Source of the DNA: Ralstonia sp. A12
Lineage (GTDB): Bacteria; Pseudomonadota; Gammaproteobacteria; Burkholderiales; Burkholderiaceae
Assembly: GCF_000801955.1 (NCBI RefSeq)
Contig: NZ_JSZO01000003.1
Span: 62,001 to 126,000 of the forward strand
Direction: 5' to 3'
Length of the DNA stretch: 64,000 nucleotides
The position numbers and the translations under genes were made by a program. Below are positions 29,466 to 38,117 of the stretch, in pieces (within the stretch, counting starts at the first letter, position 1; each line of letters starts with the position of its first letter). The notes beneath the pieces were generated by a model, which did not search any database, was not told where the DNA came from, and worked only from the letters and a program-made list of their open reading frames with translations.

Positions 29466-30602
29466 ATGACTGAAACTGCAACCGATTTCAAGGCACCGAA
29501 GAAGACGCGCGCCGCGCTCTACGGCTTCCTGATCCTGGCCCTGTTCGCACCGTTCATTGTCGGTGCTGCAGGTGGTAACTACTGGGTGCGCGTGCTGGAC
29601 TTCGCGCTGCTCTACATCATGCTGGCCCTGGGCCTGAACATCGTGGTGGGCTTTGCCGGCCTGCTCGATCTGGGATACATCGCGTTCTACGCGGTGGGGG
29701 CGTACATGATGGGGCTGCTGGGCTCGCCGCATCTGTCCAACCAGTTCGAGTGGATTCACCAGCTGTTCCCCAACGGGCTACATCTCATCGTCTGGTGGGT
29801 GATTCCGCTGGGCGCGGGGCTGGCGGCGTTGTTCGGCATCCTGCTGGGCGCGCCGACGCTGAAGCTGCGTGGTGACTACCTCGCCATCGTGACGCTGGGC
29901 TTTGGTGAAATCATCCGGATCTTCATGAACAACCTCGACCGCCCGGTGAACATCACCAACGGTCCGAAGGGCATCAACCTGATCGAGTCGGTCAAGATCT
30001 TCGGGTTCGACTTCTCGAAGCGCCATGAATTCTTTGGCATCCGCTTCGAGTCGGTACACATGTACTACTACCTGTTCGTAGCGCTGGCCGCGATCATCAT
30101 CATCGTGTGCCTGCGACTGCAGAACTCGCGTATCGGCCGTGCCTGGGTTGCCATCCGTGAAGACGAAATCGCTGCCAAGGCGATGGGTATCAACACCCGC
30201 AACGTCAAGCTGCTGGCATTTGCCATGGGCGCGTCGTTCGGTGGTGTGTCGGGTGCGATGTTCGCATCGTTCCAGGGCTTCGTGTCGCCGGAATCGTTCG
30301 TGCTGTGGGAGTCGATCTACGTGCTGGCCATCGTTGTGCTGGGCGGCATGGGCCACATCCCGGGCGTGATCCTGGGCGGCATCCTGCTGGTGGGCTTCCA
30401 GGAGCTGCTGCGTGCCCTCGCCGAGCCGATCCAGAACAAGCTGTTCGGCCATGTGATCGTGGAAGCGGAAGTGCTGCGTCAGTTGCTGTTCGGCCTGGCG
30501 ATGGTGGTGGTGATGCTGTATCGCCCCGCGGGCCTGTGGCCCTCGCCGCGCAAGGAAGACCGTCCGCAGAAGGCGCGGGTCGGTGGACTGTCCCGTATCT
30601 GA
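29466..30602 (+). CDS. livM: Branched-chain amino acid ABC transporter permease LivM
   Basis: Second permease of the Liv importer, 378 residues from the ATG at 29466. It has about nine membrane segments, LGLNIVVGFAGLLDLGYIAFYAVGAY, and the ATPase-coupling stretch SRIGRAWVAIREDEIAAKAMGIN. The 15-residue hydrophilic N-terminus is short. A GGGGAG site precedes the start. It ends 13 bases before livG. Confidence 0.95.
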   Translation: MTETATDFKAPKKTRAALYGFLILALFAPFIVGAAGGNYWVRVLDFALLYIMLALGLNIVVGFAGLLDLGYIAFYAVGAYMMGLLGSPHLSNQFEWIHQLFPNGLHLIVWWVIPLGAGLAALFGILLGAPTLKLRGDYLAIVTLGFGEIIRIFMNNLDRPVNITNGPKGINLIESVKIFGFDFSKRHEFFGIRFESVHMYYYLFVALAAIIIIVCLRLQNSRIGRAWVAIREDEIAAKAMGINTRNVKLLAFAMGASFGGVSGAMFASFQGFVSPESFVLWESIYVLAIVVLGGMGHIPGVILGGILLVGFQELLRALAEPIQNKLFGHVIVEAEVLRQLLFGLAMVVVMLYRPAGLWPSPRKEDRPQKARVGGLSRI

Positions 30603-30615
30603 TGGAGGCACGCAC

Positions 30616-31392
30616 ATGAGCAACAACAACGTCCTCCTCTCGATCCGAGGAGTGCAGAAGCGTTTCGGCGGCCTGCAAGCGCTGTCCGATGTGAACCTGG
30701 AAATCCGCGAAGGCGAGATCTACGGTCTGATCGGCCCGAACGGCGCCGGCAAGACCACGTTCTTCAACGTCATCACCGGCCTGTACACGCCGGACGCCGG
30801 TGAGTTCGTGCTGGGCGGTACGCCTTATCAGCCGACGGCCGTGCACGAAGTGGCCAAGGCCGGCATTGCGCGTACGTTCCAGAACATCCGCCTGTTCGGT
30901 GACATGACCGCGGCGGAAAACGTCATGGTCGGCCGCCACGTGCGCACCAAGTCCGGTCTGATCGGCGCGGTGTTCCGCACCAAGTTCGCGCGTGAGGAAG
31001 AGCAGTCCATCGAAGATTGGGCGCACGACCTGCTGGAGTACGTCGGCATTGGCAAGTACGCCAACTACACGGCGCGCAACCTGTCGTACGGTCACCAGCG
31101 TCGTCTGGAGATTGCGCGCGCCCTGGCCACGCAGCCCAAGCTGCTGGCCCTGGACGAACCGGCCGCCGGCATGAACGCTACTGAAAAGGTGGAACTCCGG
31201 GGTCTGCTCGACAAGATCCGGTCCGACGGCAAGACCATTCTGCTGATCGAACACGACGTGAAGCTGGTGATGGGCCTGTGCAACCGCCTGACCGTGCTGG
31301 ACTACGGCAAGGTGATCGCGCAGGGTCTGCCGCACGAAGTGCAGAGCAACCCGGCCGTGATCGAGGCCTACCTGGGCGCCGCGGCGCATTGA
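30616..31392 (+). CDS. livG: Branched-chain amino acid ABC transporter ATPase LivG
   Basis: A 258-residue ATPase of the Liv importer. It has Walker A GPNGAGKTTFFN, the Q-loop TFQNIRLF, the signature LSYGHQRRLEIARAL (LSYGH, where LSGGQ is canonical, as usual for LivG), and Walker B LLALDEPAAGMN with the switch His in LIEHDVKLVMG. The ATG at 30616 has a GGAGG site. It pairs with LivF. Confidence 0.95.
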   Translation: MSNNNVLLSIRGVQKRFGGLQALSDVNLEIREGEIYGLIGPNGAGKTTFFNVITGLYTPDAGEFVLGGTPYQPTAVHEVAKAGIARTFQNIRLFGDMTAAENVMVGRHVRTKSGLIGAVFRTKFAREEEQSIEDWAHDLLEYVGIGKYANYTARNLSYGHQRRLEIARALATQPKLLALDEPAAGMNATEKVELRGLLDKIRSDGKTILLIEHDVKLVMGLCNRLTVLDYGKVIAQGLPHEVQSNPAVIEAYLGAAAH

Positions 31393-31419
31393 TTGGGCCT
31401 GTTGGCAAAAGGATTACGG

Positions 31420-32136
31420 ATGAAACCAGTTATGTTGAAGATCGACGGCCTGAAGGTTGCCTACGGCGGCATCCAGGCGGTCAAGGGCGTGGATCTGGAG
31501 ATTCGCGAAGGTGAGCTGGTCACGCTGATCGGTGCCAATGGTGCCGGCAAGACGACCACCATGAAGGCCATCACTGGCCTGCAGGGTTGGGCCGCTGGTG
31601 ACGTGCAGTATCTGGGCAAGTCCATCAAGGGCGTGCCGAGCTACAACCTGCTCAAGCAGGGCCTGGCGATGGTGCCGGAAGGCCGCGGCGTGTTCGCGCG
31701 CATGACCATCGTCGAGAACCTGCAGATGGGCGCCTTCACGCGCAACGACGATGCCCAGATCAAGGCGGACATCGACCGCATGTTCGGCATCTTCCCGCGC
31801 TTGAAGGAGCGTGCAAACCAGCTGGCCGGCACGATGTCGGGCGGTGAGCAGCAGATGCTGGCCATGGCGCGCGCGCTGATGAGCCAACCGAAGCTGCTGC
31901 TGCTGGACGAGCCGTCGATGGGTCTCTCGCCGATCATGGTGGAGAAGATCTTCGAGGTCGTGCGCGACATCTCGGCGCAAGGCGTGACTGTGCTGCTCGT
32001 TGAGCAGAACGCGCGCCTGGCGCTGCAAGCAGCGCACCGCGGCTACGTGATGGACTCCGGTCTCATCACCATGAGCGGCGAGGCCAAGCAGATGCTGGAC
32101 GACCCGAAGGTGCGCGCCGCCTACCTGGGCGAATAA
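31420..32136 (+). CDS. livF: Branched-chain amino acid ABC transporter ATPase LivF
   Basis: Second ATPase of the Liv importer, 238 residues. It has Walker A GANGAGKTTTMK, a Q-loop followed by EGRGVFARMTIVENLQ, the signature MSGGEQQMLAMARAL, and Walker B LLLLDEPSMGLSP. The ATG at 31420 is chosen because AAAGGA lies six bases upstream; ATG 31432 is possible. It is the last gene of the cluster, followed by a bidirectional terminator. Confidence 0.95.
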   Translation: MKPVMLKIDGLKVAYGGIQAVKGVDLEIREGELVTLIGANGAGKTTTMKAITGLQGWAAGDVQYLGKSIKGVPSYNLLKQGLAMVPEGRGVFARMTIVENLQMGAFTRNDDAQIKADIDRMFGIFPRLKERANQLAGTMSGGEQQMLAMARALMSQPKLLLLDEPSMGLSPIMVEKIFEVVRDISAQGVTVLLVEQNARLALQAAHRGYVMDSGLITMSGEAKQMLDDPKVRAAYLGE

Positions 32137-32155
32137 GCACCCCGCAGTACCATGG

Positions 32156-32187
32156 AAAAAGCCTCGCAGTTGCGAGGCTTTTTTCTT
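32156..32187. terminator. Bidirectional terminator between livF and GNAT gene
   Basis: AAGCCTCGCA and TGCGAGGCTT form a 10-bp stem with a two-base spacer, flanked by A-rich sequence on one side and TTTTCTTT on the other, so it can stop transcription from either side. Confidence 0.9.
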
Positions 32188-32204
32188 TGCGCATGGCGAA
32201 CGTT

Positions 32205-32690
32205 TCAGGCCGAGGTTGCCTTGTAGATGTTCGGCCGGTGCAGTTGCATGAAGCCGATCCCCTCAGGCACATCGGTAAAGCCGTGCTTGCGATAGAGCCA
32301 GTCCGCGCCCGTGGTGACCAGCACCGTGCGGCGCAGGCTTTGCAGCTCCGGATGCTCGCGCAGGAAATCCATCAGCGCATGCGAGACGCCTTTGCCGCGC
32401 CATTCGGGCAACACGAACACGTCGCACAGATAGCCAAACGTCGCGCGATCGGTGATGAAGCGCGCGAAGCCCACGAGGTCTTCGCGCACGCCGTCGTCGT
32501 TCTGGCGATAGGCCGCGAAGCACAGCGAGTTGGCGATCGATCGGTCGAACACCTCACGCGGCAGGCCGCGAGCCCAATGCGTTTCTCGCGAGAGGAAGTT
32601 GTAGATCTGGTCCAGCGGAAGCCACGCAGGATCGTCAGATAAAACGATCCCCGTGGCCGGAACAACGTGCAGGACACGCGTTAGGGCCAT
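32205..32690 (-). CDS. GNAT-family N-acetyltransferase
   Basis: A 161-residue acetyltransferase. The acetyl-CoA site is in VFVLPEWRGKGVSHALMDFL, and the C-terminus has the WLYRKHGFTDVPEG turn typical of the fold. The substrate is not readable from sequence. GAGG precedes the ATG. It lies 71 bases after argD on the same strand, with a GC hairpin between, so it may be expressed with argD; that does not prove a role in arginine metabolism. A small-molecule or protein acetylation role is equally possible. Confidence 0.85.
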   Translation of the reverse strand: MALTRVLHVVPATGIVLSDDPAWLPLDQIYNFLSRETHWARGLPREVFDRSIANSLCFAAYRQNDDGVREDLVGFARFITDRATFGYLCDVFVLPEWRGKGVSHALMDFLREHPELQSLRRTVLVTTGADWLYRKHGFTDVPEGIGFMQLHRPNIYKATSA

Positions 32691-32711
32691 GGCAAACCTC
32701 GGGGTGGGAGT

Positions 32712-32760
32712 AGCGTTGAAGGGCGGCGCTGCGCGCGCCGCCCTGGGTGAAGCGTTGAAG
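32712..32760 (-). repeat. Hairpin flanked by direct repeats between argD and the GNAT gene
   Basis: A 9-bp perfect stem (GGGCGGCGC 32721-32729 with GCGCCGCCC 32735-32743) is flanked by two copies of AGCGTTGAAG (32712-32721 and 32751-32760). It lacks a clear T run. It may weaken read-through or protect the argD 3' end. Confidence 0.5.
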
Positions 32761-32761
32761 C

Positions 32762-33949
32762 TTAGGCGTGTGCCTTGAGCAGCGTGCGGAGCATGTCGAT
32801 CATCGTGTCGATCTCTTCGGTCGTCACGTTCAGTGCGGGCATGAAGCGCAGGATGCTCGGGCGCGGGGCGTTCAGCAGCAGGCCCGTTGGGTTCATCTCG
32901 CGTGCGGCTTCGACCAGTTGGCCGCCGATGTCCTTGCCGAGCAGCAGGGCGCGCAGCAGGCCATCACCACGCTCGCCGGCCAGACCGAACTCTTCCGACA
33001 GTTGCAGCAATTGCTTGCGCAGGTAGGCGCCGCGTTCCTGCACGCCGGCCAGGAAGCCCGGGGCCAGCAATTGCTCGATCACCGAGCAGCCGACCGCCGT
33101 CATCAGCGGGTTGCCGTTATAGGTGCCGCCCTGGTCGCCGGCTTCGAAGCTGGCGACTTCATCCGTGCACAGGAGGGCCGACAGCGGCACGCCGCCGCCG
33201 ATGCCCTTGCCCAGCGTCATGATGTCCGGCTCGATGTTCGAGAGCTGGTAGGCGAAGAGGGTGCCGCAGCGGCCGCAACCGGCTTGCACTTCATCGACGA
33301 TCAGCAGGATCTTGTGCTTCTTGGTCAGCGCGCGCAGTTGCTGCATGAACTCCGGCGTGGCCGGCAGCACGCCGCCTTCGCCTTGCACCGGCTCGAGCAT
33401 CACGCCGACGGTCTCATCGGTGATCAGCGCTTCCACCGAGGCGATGTCGTTCAGGATCGCCTTCGGGAAGCCCGGCACCTGCGGCGCGAAGATGGTGTCC
33501 CAGCCGGCTTTGCCCGATGCGCTCATGGTGGCGAGCGTGCGGCCGTGGAAGCTGTGGTCGAAGGTGATGATCTGGAACGCGCCGTTCTTGTGCTTCTTGC
33601 CCCACTTGCGGGCGAGCTTGATGGCGCCTTCGTTGGCCTCGGCGCCGCTGTTGGCGAAGAACACCTTGTCGAAGCAGCTGTGCGCGGTCAGCAGGCCGGC
33701 CAGTTTCGCCATCGGCTCGTTGTAGAAGGCCGGGCTCGGGTTGATCAGCTTCTTCGCTTGCGCGTTGAGCGCTTCGATCATGCCGTCGTTGGAGTGGCCA
33801 AGGCAGTTGACGGCCCAGCCTTGCACGAAGTCCAGGTATCGCTTGCCGTTGTGATCCGTCAGCCAGGAGCCCTTGCCTTCGGTGAAGACGATTTCGGGCC
33901 GGTTGGTGATGTACATCAGGGACTGGACGGGGTAGTCAGCAAACGCCAT
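32762..33949 (-). CDS. argD: Acetylornithine aminotransferase
   Basis: PLP enzyme of arginine synthesis, converting N-acetylglutamate semialdehyde to N-acetylornithine; many ArgD proteins also act in lysine synthesis. The 395-residue class III aminotransferase has [44 protein letters not shown] and the PLP-binding Lys248 in [19 protein letters not shown] precedes the ATG. A good promoter lies about 200 bases upstream, and between them are an arginine-codon-rich short frame and a terminator, suggesting attenuation. A related class III transaminase is possible but the motifs favour ArgD. Confidence 0.93.
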   Translation of the reverse strand: MAFADYPVQSLMYITNRPEIVFTEGKGSWLTDHNGKRYLDFVQGWAVNCLGHSNDGMIEALNAQAKKLINPSPAFYNEPMAKLAGLLTAHSCFDKVFFANSGAEANEGAIKLARKWGKKHKNGAFQIITFDHSFHGRTLATMSASGKAGWDTIFAPQVPGFPKAILNDIASVEALITDETVGVMLEPVQGEGGVLPATPEFMQQLRALTKKHKILLIVDEVQAGCGRCGTLFAYQLSNIEPDIMTLGKGIGGGVPLSALLCTDEVASFEAGDQGGTYNGNPLMTAVGCSVIEQLLAPGFLAGVQERGAYLRKQLLQLSEEFGLAGERGDGLLRALLLGKDIGGQLVEAAREMNPTGLLLNAPRPSILRFMPALNVTTEEIDTMIDMLRTLLKAHA

Positions 33950-34006
33950 GGCAAAGCTCCAGAAAAAGGCGGCAGGAAGATGAAAAAGCGAACAAATGCG
34001 AGTTGG

Positions 34007-34043
34007 AAAAAGACAAAGGCCACGGGGGTTGCCCCGTGGCCTT
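34007..34043 (-). terminator. Intrinsic terminator inside the argD leader (candidate attenuator)
   Basis: On the minus strand AAGGCCACGGGG and CCCCGTGGCCTT form a perfect 12-bp stem with a four-base loop, followed by TGTCTTTTT. It lies between the argD promoter and argD, so argD transcripts must read through it. It could also end transcripts from the reductase gene upstream. Confidence 0.85.
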
Positions 34044-34076
34044 GTGATCGTCGAATCCTGTGAACCCGATATGCAA

Positions 34077-34148
34077 TCAGCAGACAGCCGCGCGGCTTCC
34101 CGGAGGGAGCAACGTACGGCGGCGTCGGAGGTGCAGGGCTTGGTTCAT
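34077..34148 (-). CDS. Candidate arginine-rich leader peptide of argD
   Basis: A 23-codon frame starting ATG at 34148 and ending TGA at 34077. Residues 8-11 are four consecutive arginines (CGA CGC CGC CGT) and residue 19 is a fifth. There is no Shine-Dalgarno; the ATG lies eight bases after the -10 of the promoter, so the transcript could begin at the A of the ATG. A terminator hairpin starts 34 bases after the stop. This matches the layout of leader peptides that sense charged tRNA. Four Arg codons in a row can arise by chance in GC-rich DNA, so translation is unproven. Confidence 0.5.
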   Translation of the reverse strand: MNQALHLRRRRTLLPPGSRAAVC

Positions 34149-34156
34149 AAGGCGCA

Positions 34157-34185
34157 AGAATAAGACGGATGCCAAGTCAAGTCAA
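34157..34185 (-). promoter_or_regulatory. Sigma-70 promoter of the argD leader
   Basis: TTGACT (34180-34185) and TATTCT (34157-34162) on the minus strand are exactly 17 bases apart. The first matches the -35 consensus at five of six positions. Transcription would start near 34148-34150. Confidence 0.65.
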
Positions 34186-34233
34186 AACGAAATTTCGACC
34201 CGGTTTGGATTTGTGCAACGGTTGGCCCGAGGG

Positions 34234-35286
34234 TCAACCCGCAGCTGGGTGCAGGTCCGCCTCCGAGGTGAACGAGTCGGCGAAGAACGCGTCCGGGTGC
34301 ATCTGGCACTGGGCGGCAAAGTCCGCGCGGGCTGAGTTGATCACTACCGGCGCGCCACAAGCGTAGACCTCATGGTTCGACAGATCGGGGTGGTCGGCCA
34401 TCACGGCTTGATGGACGAAGCCGGTGCGGCCGGCCCAGGCGTCTTCGGGCAGGGCGTTGGAGACGACCGGCACGTAGGTGAAGCCTGGAATCGTGCGCGC
34501 CCATTCTTCCGCCTTGGCGTGCATGTACAGGTCTTGCGGGCGGCGGCCGCCCCAGTACAGCGTCATCGGGCGCTTGCTGCCGATGAACTGCGCATGCTCG
34601 ACGATGGCCTTGATGGGCGCGAAACCGGTGCCCGAGGCCAGCAGGATGATCGGCTTGTCGGATTCTTCACGCAGGAAGAAGCTGCCGAGCGGCCCTTCAA
34701 AGCGCAGGATGTCGCGCTCCTTCATGGCCGGCGCGCCTTCCTTGGCGCCGAAGACGTAATCGGTAAAGGCACCGCCCGGCATGTGGCGGATGTGCAGCTC
34801 GATCGGCCCCTCTTCGTGCGGCGGGTTGGCGATCGAGTAGCTGCGGCGCTTGCCGTCGCGGAGGATGAATTCCACGTACTGCCCGGCGAGAAATTGCATA
34901 CGCTCGGTGGCAGGCAGTTGCAGCTTGACGATGGAGACGTCCGGCGCGGCTTTCTCCAGCGAGGCCACGCGGCACGGGATCTTCTTGATGGGCACATCGC
35001 CCGCGCCTTGCACTTCGCGCACTTCAATGGTGACGTCAGTCGCGGGCGTGGCGCAGCAGAACAGTGCGCGGCCTTCCGTGGCTTCCTGGGCGGAGAGCGC
35101 GTTGGCCGAGTGGTTGCCCTGGACGATGGAGCCTTCACGCACGTGGCCCTTGCACGAGCCACATGCACCGTTCTTGCAGCCATACGGCAGGCCGATGCCC
35201 TGGCGCAGCGCTGCTGCAAGGATGGTCTCGCCGTCTTCGGCCTGGAACTGGCGGCCGCTGGGCAGCACGTTGATCTGGTAAGCCAT
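34234..35286 (-). CDS. Ferredoxin-type reductase (2Fe-2S, FAD, NAD), CDP-6-deoxy-delta-3,4-glucoseen reductase-like
   Basis: A 350-residue electron-transfer protein. The N-terminal plant-type [2Fe-2S] ferredoxin domain has cysteines in GCKNGACGSCKG and FCC. The FAD domain has RSYSIANPP and the NAD domain LLASGTGFAPIKAI, ending YACGAPVVINSA. Proteins with this layout are often named glucoseen reductases after the sugar enzyme, but most serve as reductases for oxygenases. No oxygenase or deoxysugar gene is nearby, so the partner is unknown. The start is MAYQINVLPSGRQF; it is divergent from the SDR gene. Confidence 0.88.
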   Translation of the reverse strand: MAYQINVLPSGRQFQAEDGETILAAALRQGIGLPYGCKNGACGSCKGHVREGSIVQGNHSANALSAQEATEGRALFCCATPATDVTIEVREVQGAGDVPIKKIPCRVASLEKAAPDVSIVKLQLPATERMQFLAGQYVEFILRDGKRRSYSIANPPHEEGPIELHIRHMPGGAFTDYVFGAKEGAPAMKERDILRFEGPLGSFFLREESDKPIILLASGTGFAPIKAIVEHAQFIGSKRPMTLYWGGRRPQDLYMHAKAEEWARTIPGFTYVPVVSNALPEDAWAGRTGFVHQAVMADHPDLSNHEVYACGAPVVINSARADFAAQCQMHPDAFFADSFTSEADLHPAAG

Positions 35287-35390
35287 ACTACAATCCGAAT
35301 ATGTTGAAAAGAGTGTCTGGTCGCCCGTCCGGTCGCACAAACGCGGCACATCCAATCATGACCCCGGCAAGAGCCCGGCCACCGAAATCC

Positions 35391-36356
35391 ATGTCCCGCC
35401 TGGGGCTTCCACGCGTGCTCATTGTCGGCTGCGGCGATGTTGGCCAGCGTTGCCTGACGATGCTGCGCACGCGTTTTCGCGTCTTTGCCGTCACCTCACG
35501 CCAGGATGGCTGCGCACCGTTGCGCGAAGCCGGCGCCGTGCCGGTCCTAGCCAACCTGGACGATGCCGCATCGCTGCGCCGCTTGCGCGGCTTGAGCCCC
35601 CGCGTGCTGCACCTGGCGCCACCACCGTCCACTGGTGACGACGACCCGCGTACCGCCGCGCTGCTGCATGCACTGGCCCGTCCGGGCCAACTGCCCCAAG
35701 GCACAAAACAACGCATTTTACCCGACCGGGCGCGCCGGTTTGGTGGCTTGACGGGCCGCTTGAAAACCCGCCTCCAAGCGCGGTCGTTCGTGTACGCCAG
35801 CACCAGCGGTGTCTATGGTGATGCGGCCGGCGCGTGGGTCGACGAATCCCGCCCGGTCAACCCGACCACCGCACGCGCCCAGCGCCGTGTGGCGGCGGAG
35901 CGCCGGGTGCGCTGGTTTGGCGTGGGCGGCGGCTGGCGCACGTCGATTCTGCGCATTCCCGGCATTTATGCCGCCGACCGCCTGCCGGTGGCGCGTCTGC
36001 AACGTGGGACCCCTGCCTTGCGCGCAGAAGACGATGTCTACACCAATCACATCCATGCTGACGATCTGGCGCGCGCACTGATCGCGGCGTTAGTGCGCGG
36101 CCGTGCGCAGCGTGTCGTGCACGCCAGCGATGCCTCCGAGTTGCGCATGGGTGATTACTTCGATGCCGTGGCCGATGCGCGTGGCCTGCCGCGTCCGCCG
36201 CGCATTACACGCGCGGATGCCGTCCGGCAGATCGAGCCGTCGCTGCTGTCATTCATGAGCGAATCGCGGCGGCTGCGCAATGCACGCTTGACGCACGAAC
36301 TGCGTGTGGCACTGCGCTATCCGACCGTGGCCGACTTCCTGCAAGCTGAGGCCTGA
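35391..36356 (+). CDS. SDR-family NAD(P)-dependent oxidoreductase/epimerase, YeeZ-like
   Basis: A 321-residue extended short-chain dehydrogenase-like protein. The N-terminus VLIVGCGDVGQRCL is the nucleotide-binding motif, and SFVYASTSGVYGD resembles the catalytic YxxxK region of epimerases, though an exact Tyr-x3-Lys is not visible. A basic segment (PQGTKQRILPDRARRFGG) is inserted before it. Start is uncertain: ATGs at 35301, 35358 and 35391 are in frame and none has a good ribosome site; the last places the Rossmann motif normally. It is followed one base later by the diguanylate cyclase gene. Confidence 0.75.
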   Translation: MSRLGLPRVLIVGCGDVGQRCLTMLRTRFRVFAVTSRQDGCAPLREAGAVPVLANLDDAASLRRLRGLSPRVLHLAPPPSTGDDDPRTAALLHALARPGQLPQGTKQRILPDRARRFGGLTGRLKTRLQARSFVYASTSGVYGDAAGAWVDESRPVNPTTARAQRRVAAERRVRWFGVGGGWRTSILRIPGIYAADRLPVARLQRGTPALRAEDDVYTNHIHADDLARALIAALVRGRAQRVVHASDASELRMGDYFDAVADARGLPRPPRITRADAVRQIEPSLLSFMSESRRLRNARLTHELRVALRYPTVADFLQAEA

Positions 36357-36357
36357 C

Positions 36358-38031
36358 ATGGCTGAGCCCGCGCCTGCACCAACGCCCGCACCGGTTTCGC
36401 CCACCGAGCGCAAGCGCATGGTGCGCGTTGCACTCGTGCTGGCGGGCTTGGCTGTGGGCGTGGTGTTGTGCTGGTTTGCCGCCAACATGGTGGCCGATGC
36501 AATGGGCGCGCGTGACGTGCAGCAGATGGTGGATGTGCGCCGCCAGTTGGCTGCGCAGGTGGCCGAGGGCATGTCGAACCAGATCACCGCCGACGTGGCG
36601 CTGCTGCGCGCCGTTCCGCAGACACTCGCGCAGATCGAAGCCATCCCGCGCGCCGTGGACCGCGTCGACACGCGGCGCTGGAACCTGATGGACCAGGGCT
36701 CGCGTGCGAAGGAGGCGCTGACCCATCCCGAGGTTGCAGACACCAGCGCGTTTCTGAACACCGCCGCCGGCGACCTCGGGCTGGACTACGTGTGGGTCGT
36801 CAACCAGCGCGGCTACGTAGTGCTGGCCAGCAATGCGAGCCATGCTGAAACGTTCCTCGGCGTGCAGTCGGCCATGCAGCCGTACATGAAAGAGGCGATG
36901 CTGGGCGGACTGGGCGAGCAGTTCACCGTGGGCATGGTGACTGCCGTGCCGGGCCTGTTCTTCGCGGCACCGGTGTATGACGACGCGGGTTATCTCGTGG
37001 CGGCGATGGCCACCAAGGTGAGCCTCACGCGCCTGCAGCACTGGGTGTCGCATCCGACCTCGCTGCTGACCGATCCGAACGGGCTCATCATTTTGTCGAC
37101 CGATGCATCGCTGGTGGGCAAGATCCTGCCGGACTCGCGCCTGCAGCACATGAGCGCCAGCGAGCGCTACAACGCGTATCAGCGTGTCGATTTCGACGCG
37201 TGGCCTTATCGATCGATGGCGCAGGCGCATCGTGACGTGCCCAACTGGGTGCCGGCGGAGGTACGCAATGCGCTGACCTGGCGCGATGGCGTTGCCACGC
37301 CGTCGCTGACCGTCTCGCGCAACGCCAGCGCCGACCTTACGATCATGGTGGCCGAGCCGCTGCTGGCGTGGTCTCAGCAGATGGCCAACCATGACCGCAA
37401 CCGCGTGATCGGTTTCGTGCTGTTCGTGAGCGTGTTGCTGAGCTTCGTGCTGGTGGCGTGGTCATTGGTGCGCGAGCGGCAGCACCACCGCCTGACGCGT
37501 CACTTGAACCAGCGGCTGCAGCGCACCAACAGCGCGCTCGCCAATGAGGCGCATTTTGATCACCTGACCGGTGTGCTGACGCGGCGCCGCTTCCTTGCGC
37601 TGTTCGATACGGTGCTGACGCGGGCCCACAACCGAGGCGAGCCGCTCGTGCTGGTGTTGGCCGATCTGGACCATTTCAAACGCATCAACGACACGTGGGG
37701 CCACGCGGTGGGTGACATGGCGCTGCAGCGCTTTGCCTCACTGGCGACGGGTGTCCTGCGCAGCAGCGATCTTGTCGGCCGTCTCGGGGGCGAAGAGTTC
37801 GCCATCGTGATGGGCCGTACCACGCTGGAGGAGGCCACCGAGGTGGCCGAACGCCTGCGTACTGCCGTGGCCGAGCCCGACGAGAACTTCCCTACCGGCC
37901 TGACCATGACCGTCAGCATGGGCATGACGAGCCACCGTGCCAGCGACACCGCATCGGAGATGCTCAAGCGTGCCGATTTGGCGCTGTACCGCGCCAAGGA
38001 AAGCGGTCGCAACCGGCACGTTGCAGGTTAA
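36358..38031 (+). CDS. Membrane diguanylate cyclase with periplasmic sensor domain
   Basis: A 557-residue protein making cyclic di-GMP from two GTP. Membrane segments flank (about 20-45 and 340-370) a 300-residue extracytoplasmic region that resembles a double-Cache sensor. The cytoplasmic GGDEF domain begins near residue 400 (DHLTGVLTRRRF). The active site is RLGGEEF (477-481) and the inhibitory RxxD site RSSD is at 468-471, so product feedback is expected. The start is one base after the SDR stop, so the two are likely cotranscribed. The ligand is unknown. Confidence 0.92.
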   Translation: MAEPAPAPTPAPVSPTERKRMVRVALVLAGLAVGVVLCWFAANMVADAMGARDVQQMVDVRRQLAAQVAEGMSNQITADVALLRAVPQTLAQIEAIPRAVDRVDTRRWNLMDQGSRAKEALTHPEVADTSAFLNTAAGDLGLDYVWVVNQRGYVVLASNASHAETFLGVQSAMQPYMKEAMLGGLGEQFTVGMVTAVPGLFFAAPVYDDAGYLVAAMATKVSLTRLQHWVSHPTSLLTDPNGLIILSTDASLVGKILPDSRLQHMSASERYNAYQRVDFDAWPYRSMAQAHRDVPNWVPAEVRNALTWRDGVATPSLTVSRNASADLTIMVAEPLLAWSQQMANHDRNRVIGFVLFVSVLLSFVLVAWSLVRERQHHRLTRHLNQRLQRTNSALANEAHFDHLTGVLTRRRFLALFDTVLTRAHNRGEPLVLVLADLDHFKRINDTWGHAVGDMALQRFASLATGVLRSSDLVGRLGGEEFAIVMGRTTLEEATEVAERLRTAVAEPDENFPTGLTMTVSMGMTSHRASDTASEMLKRADLALYRAKESGRNRHVAG

Positions 38032-38117
38032 GACGGCGTAACACAACGCGGCGGGCAGCTTCCTATACTCGGCCGACGCGCCAGATGGCGCTTGTCGATC
38101 GTGCCTGGGAGAAAATC

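Noticed and set aside
34007-34043. Hairpin as merely the terminator of the reductase gene
   Set aside because: It may do that too, but a good promoter directed at argD lies between the reductase gene and the hairpin, so this alone does not explain the layout.
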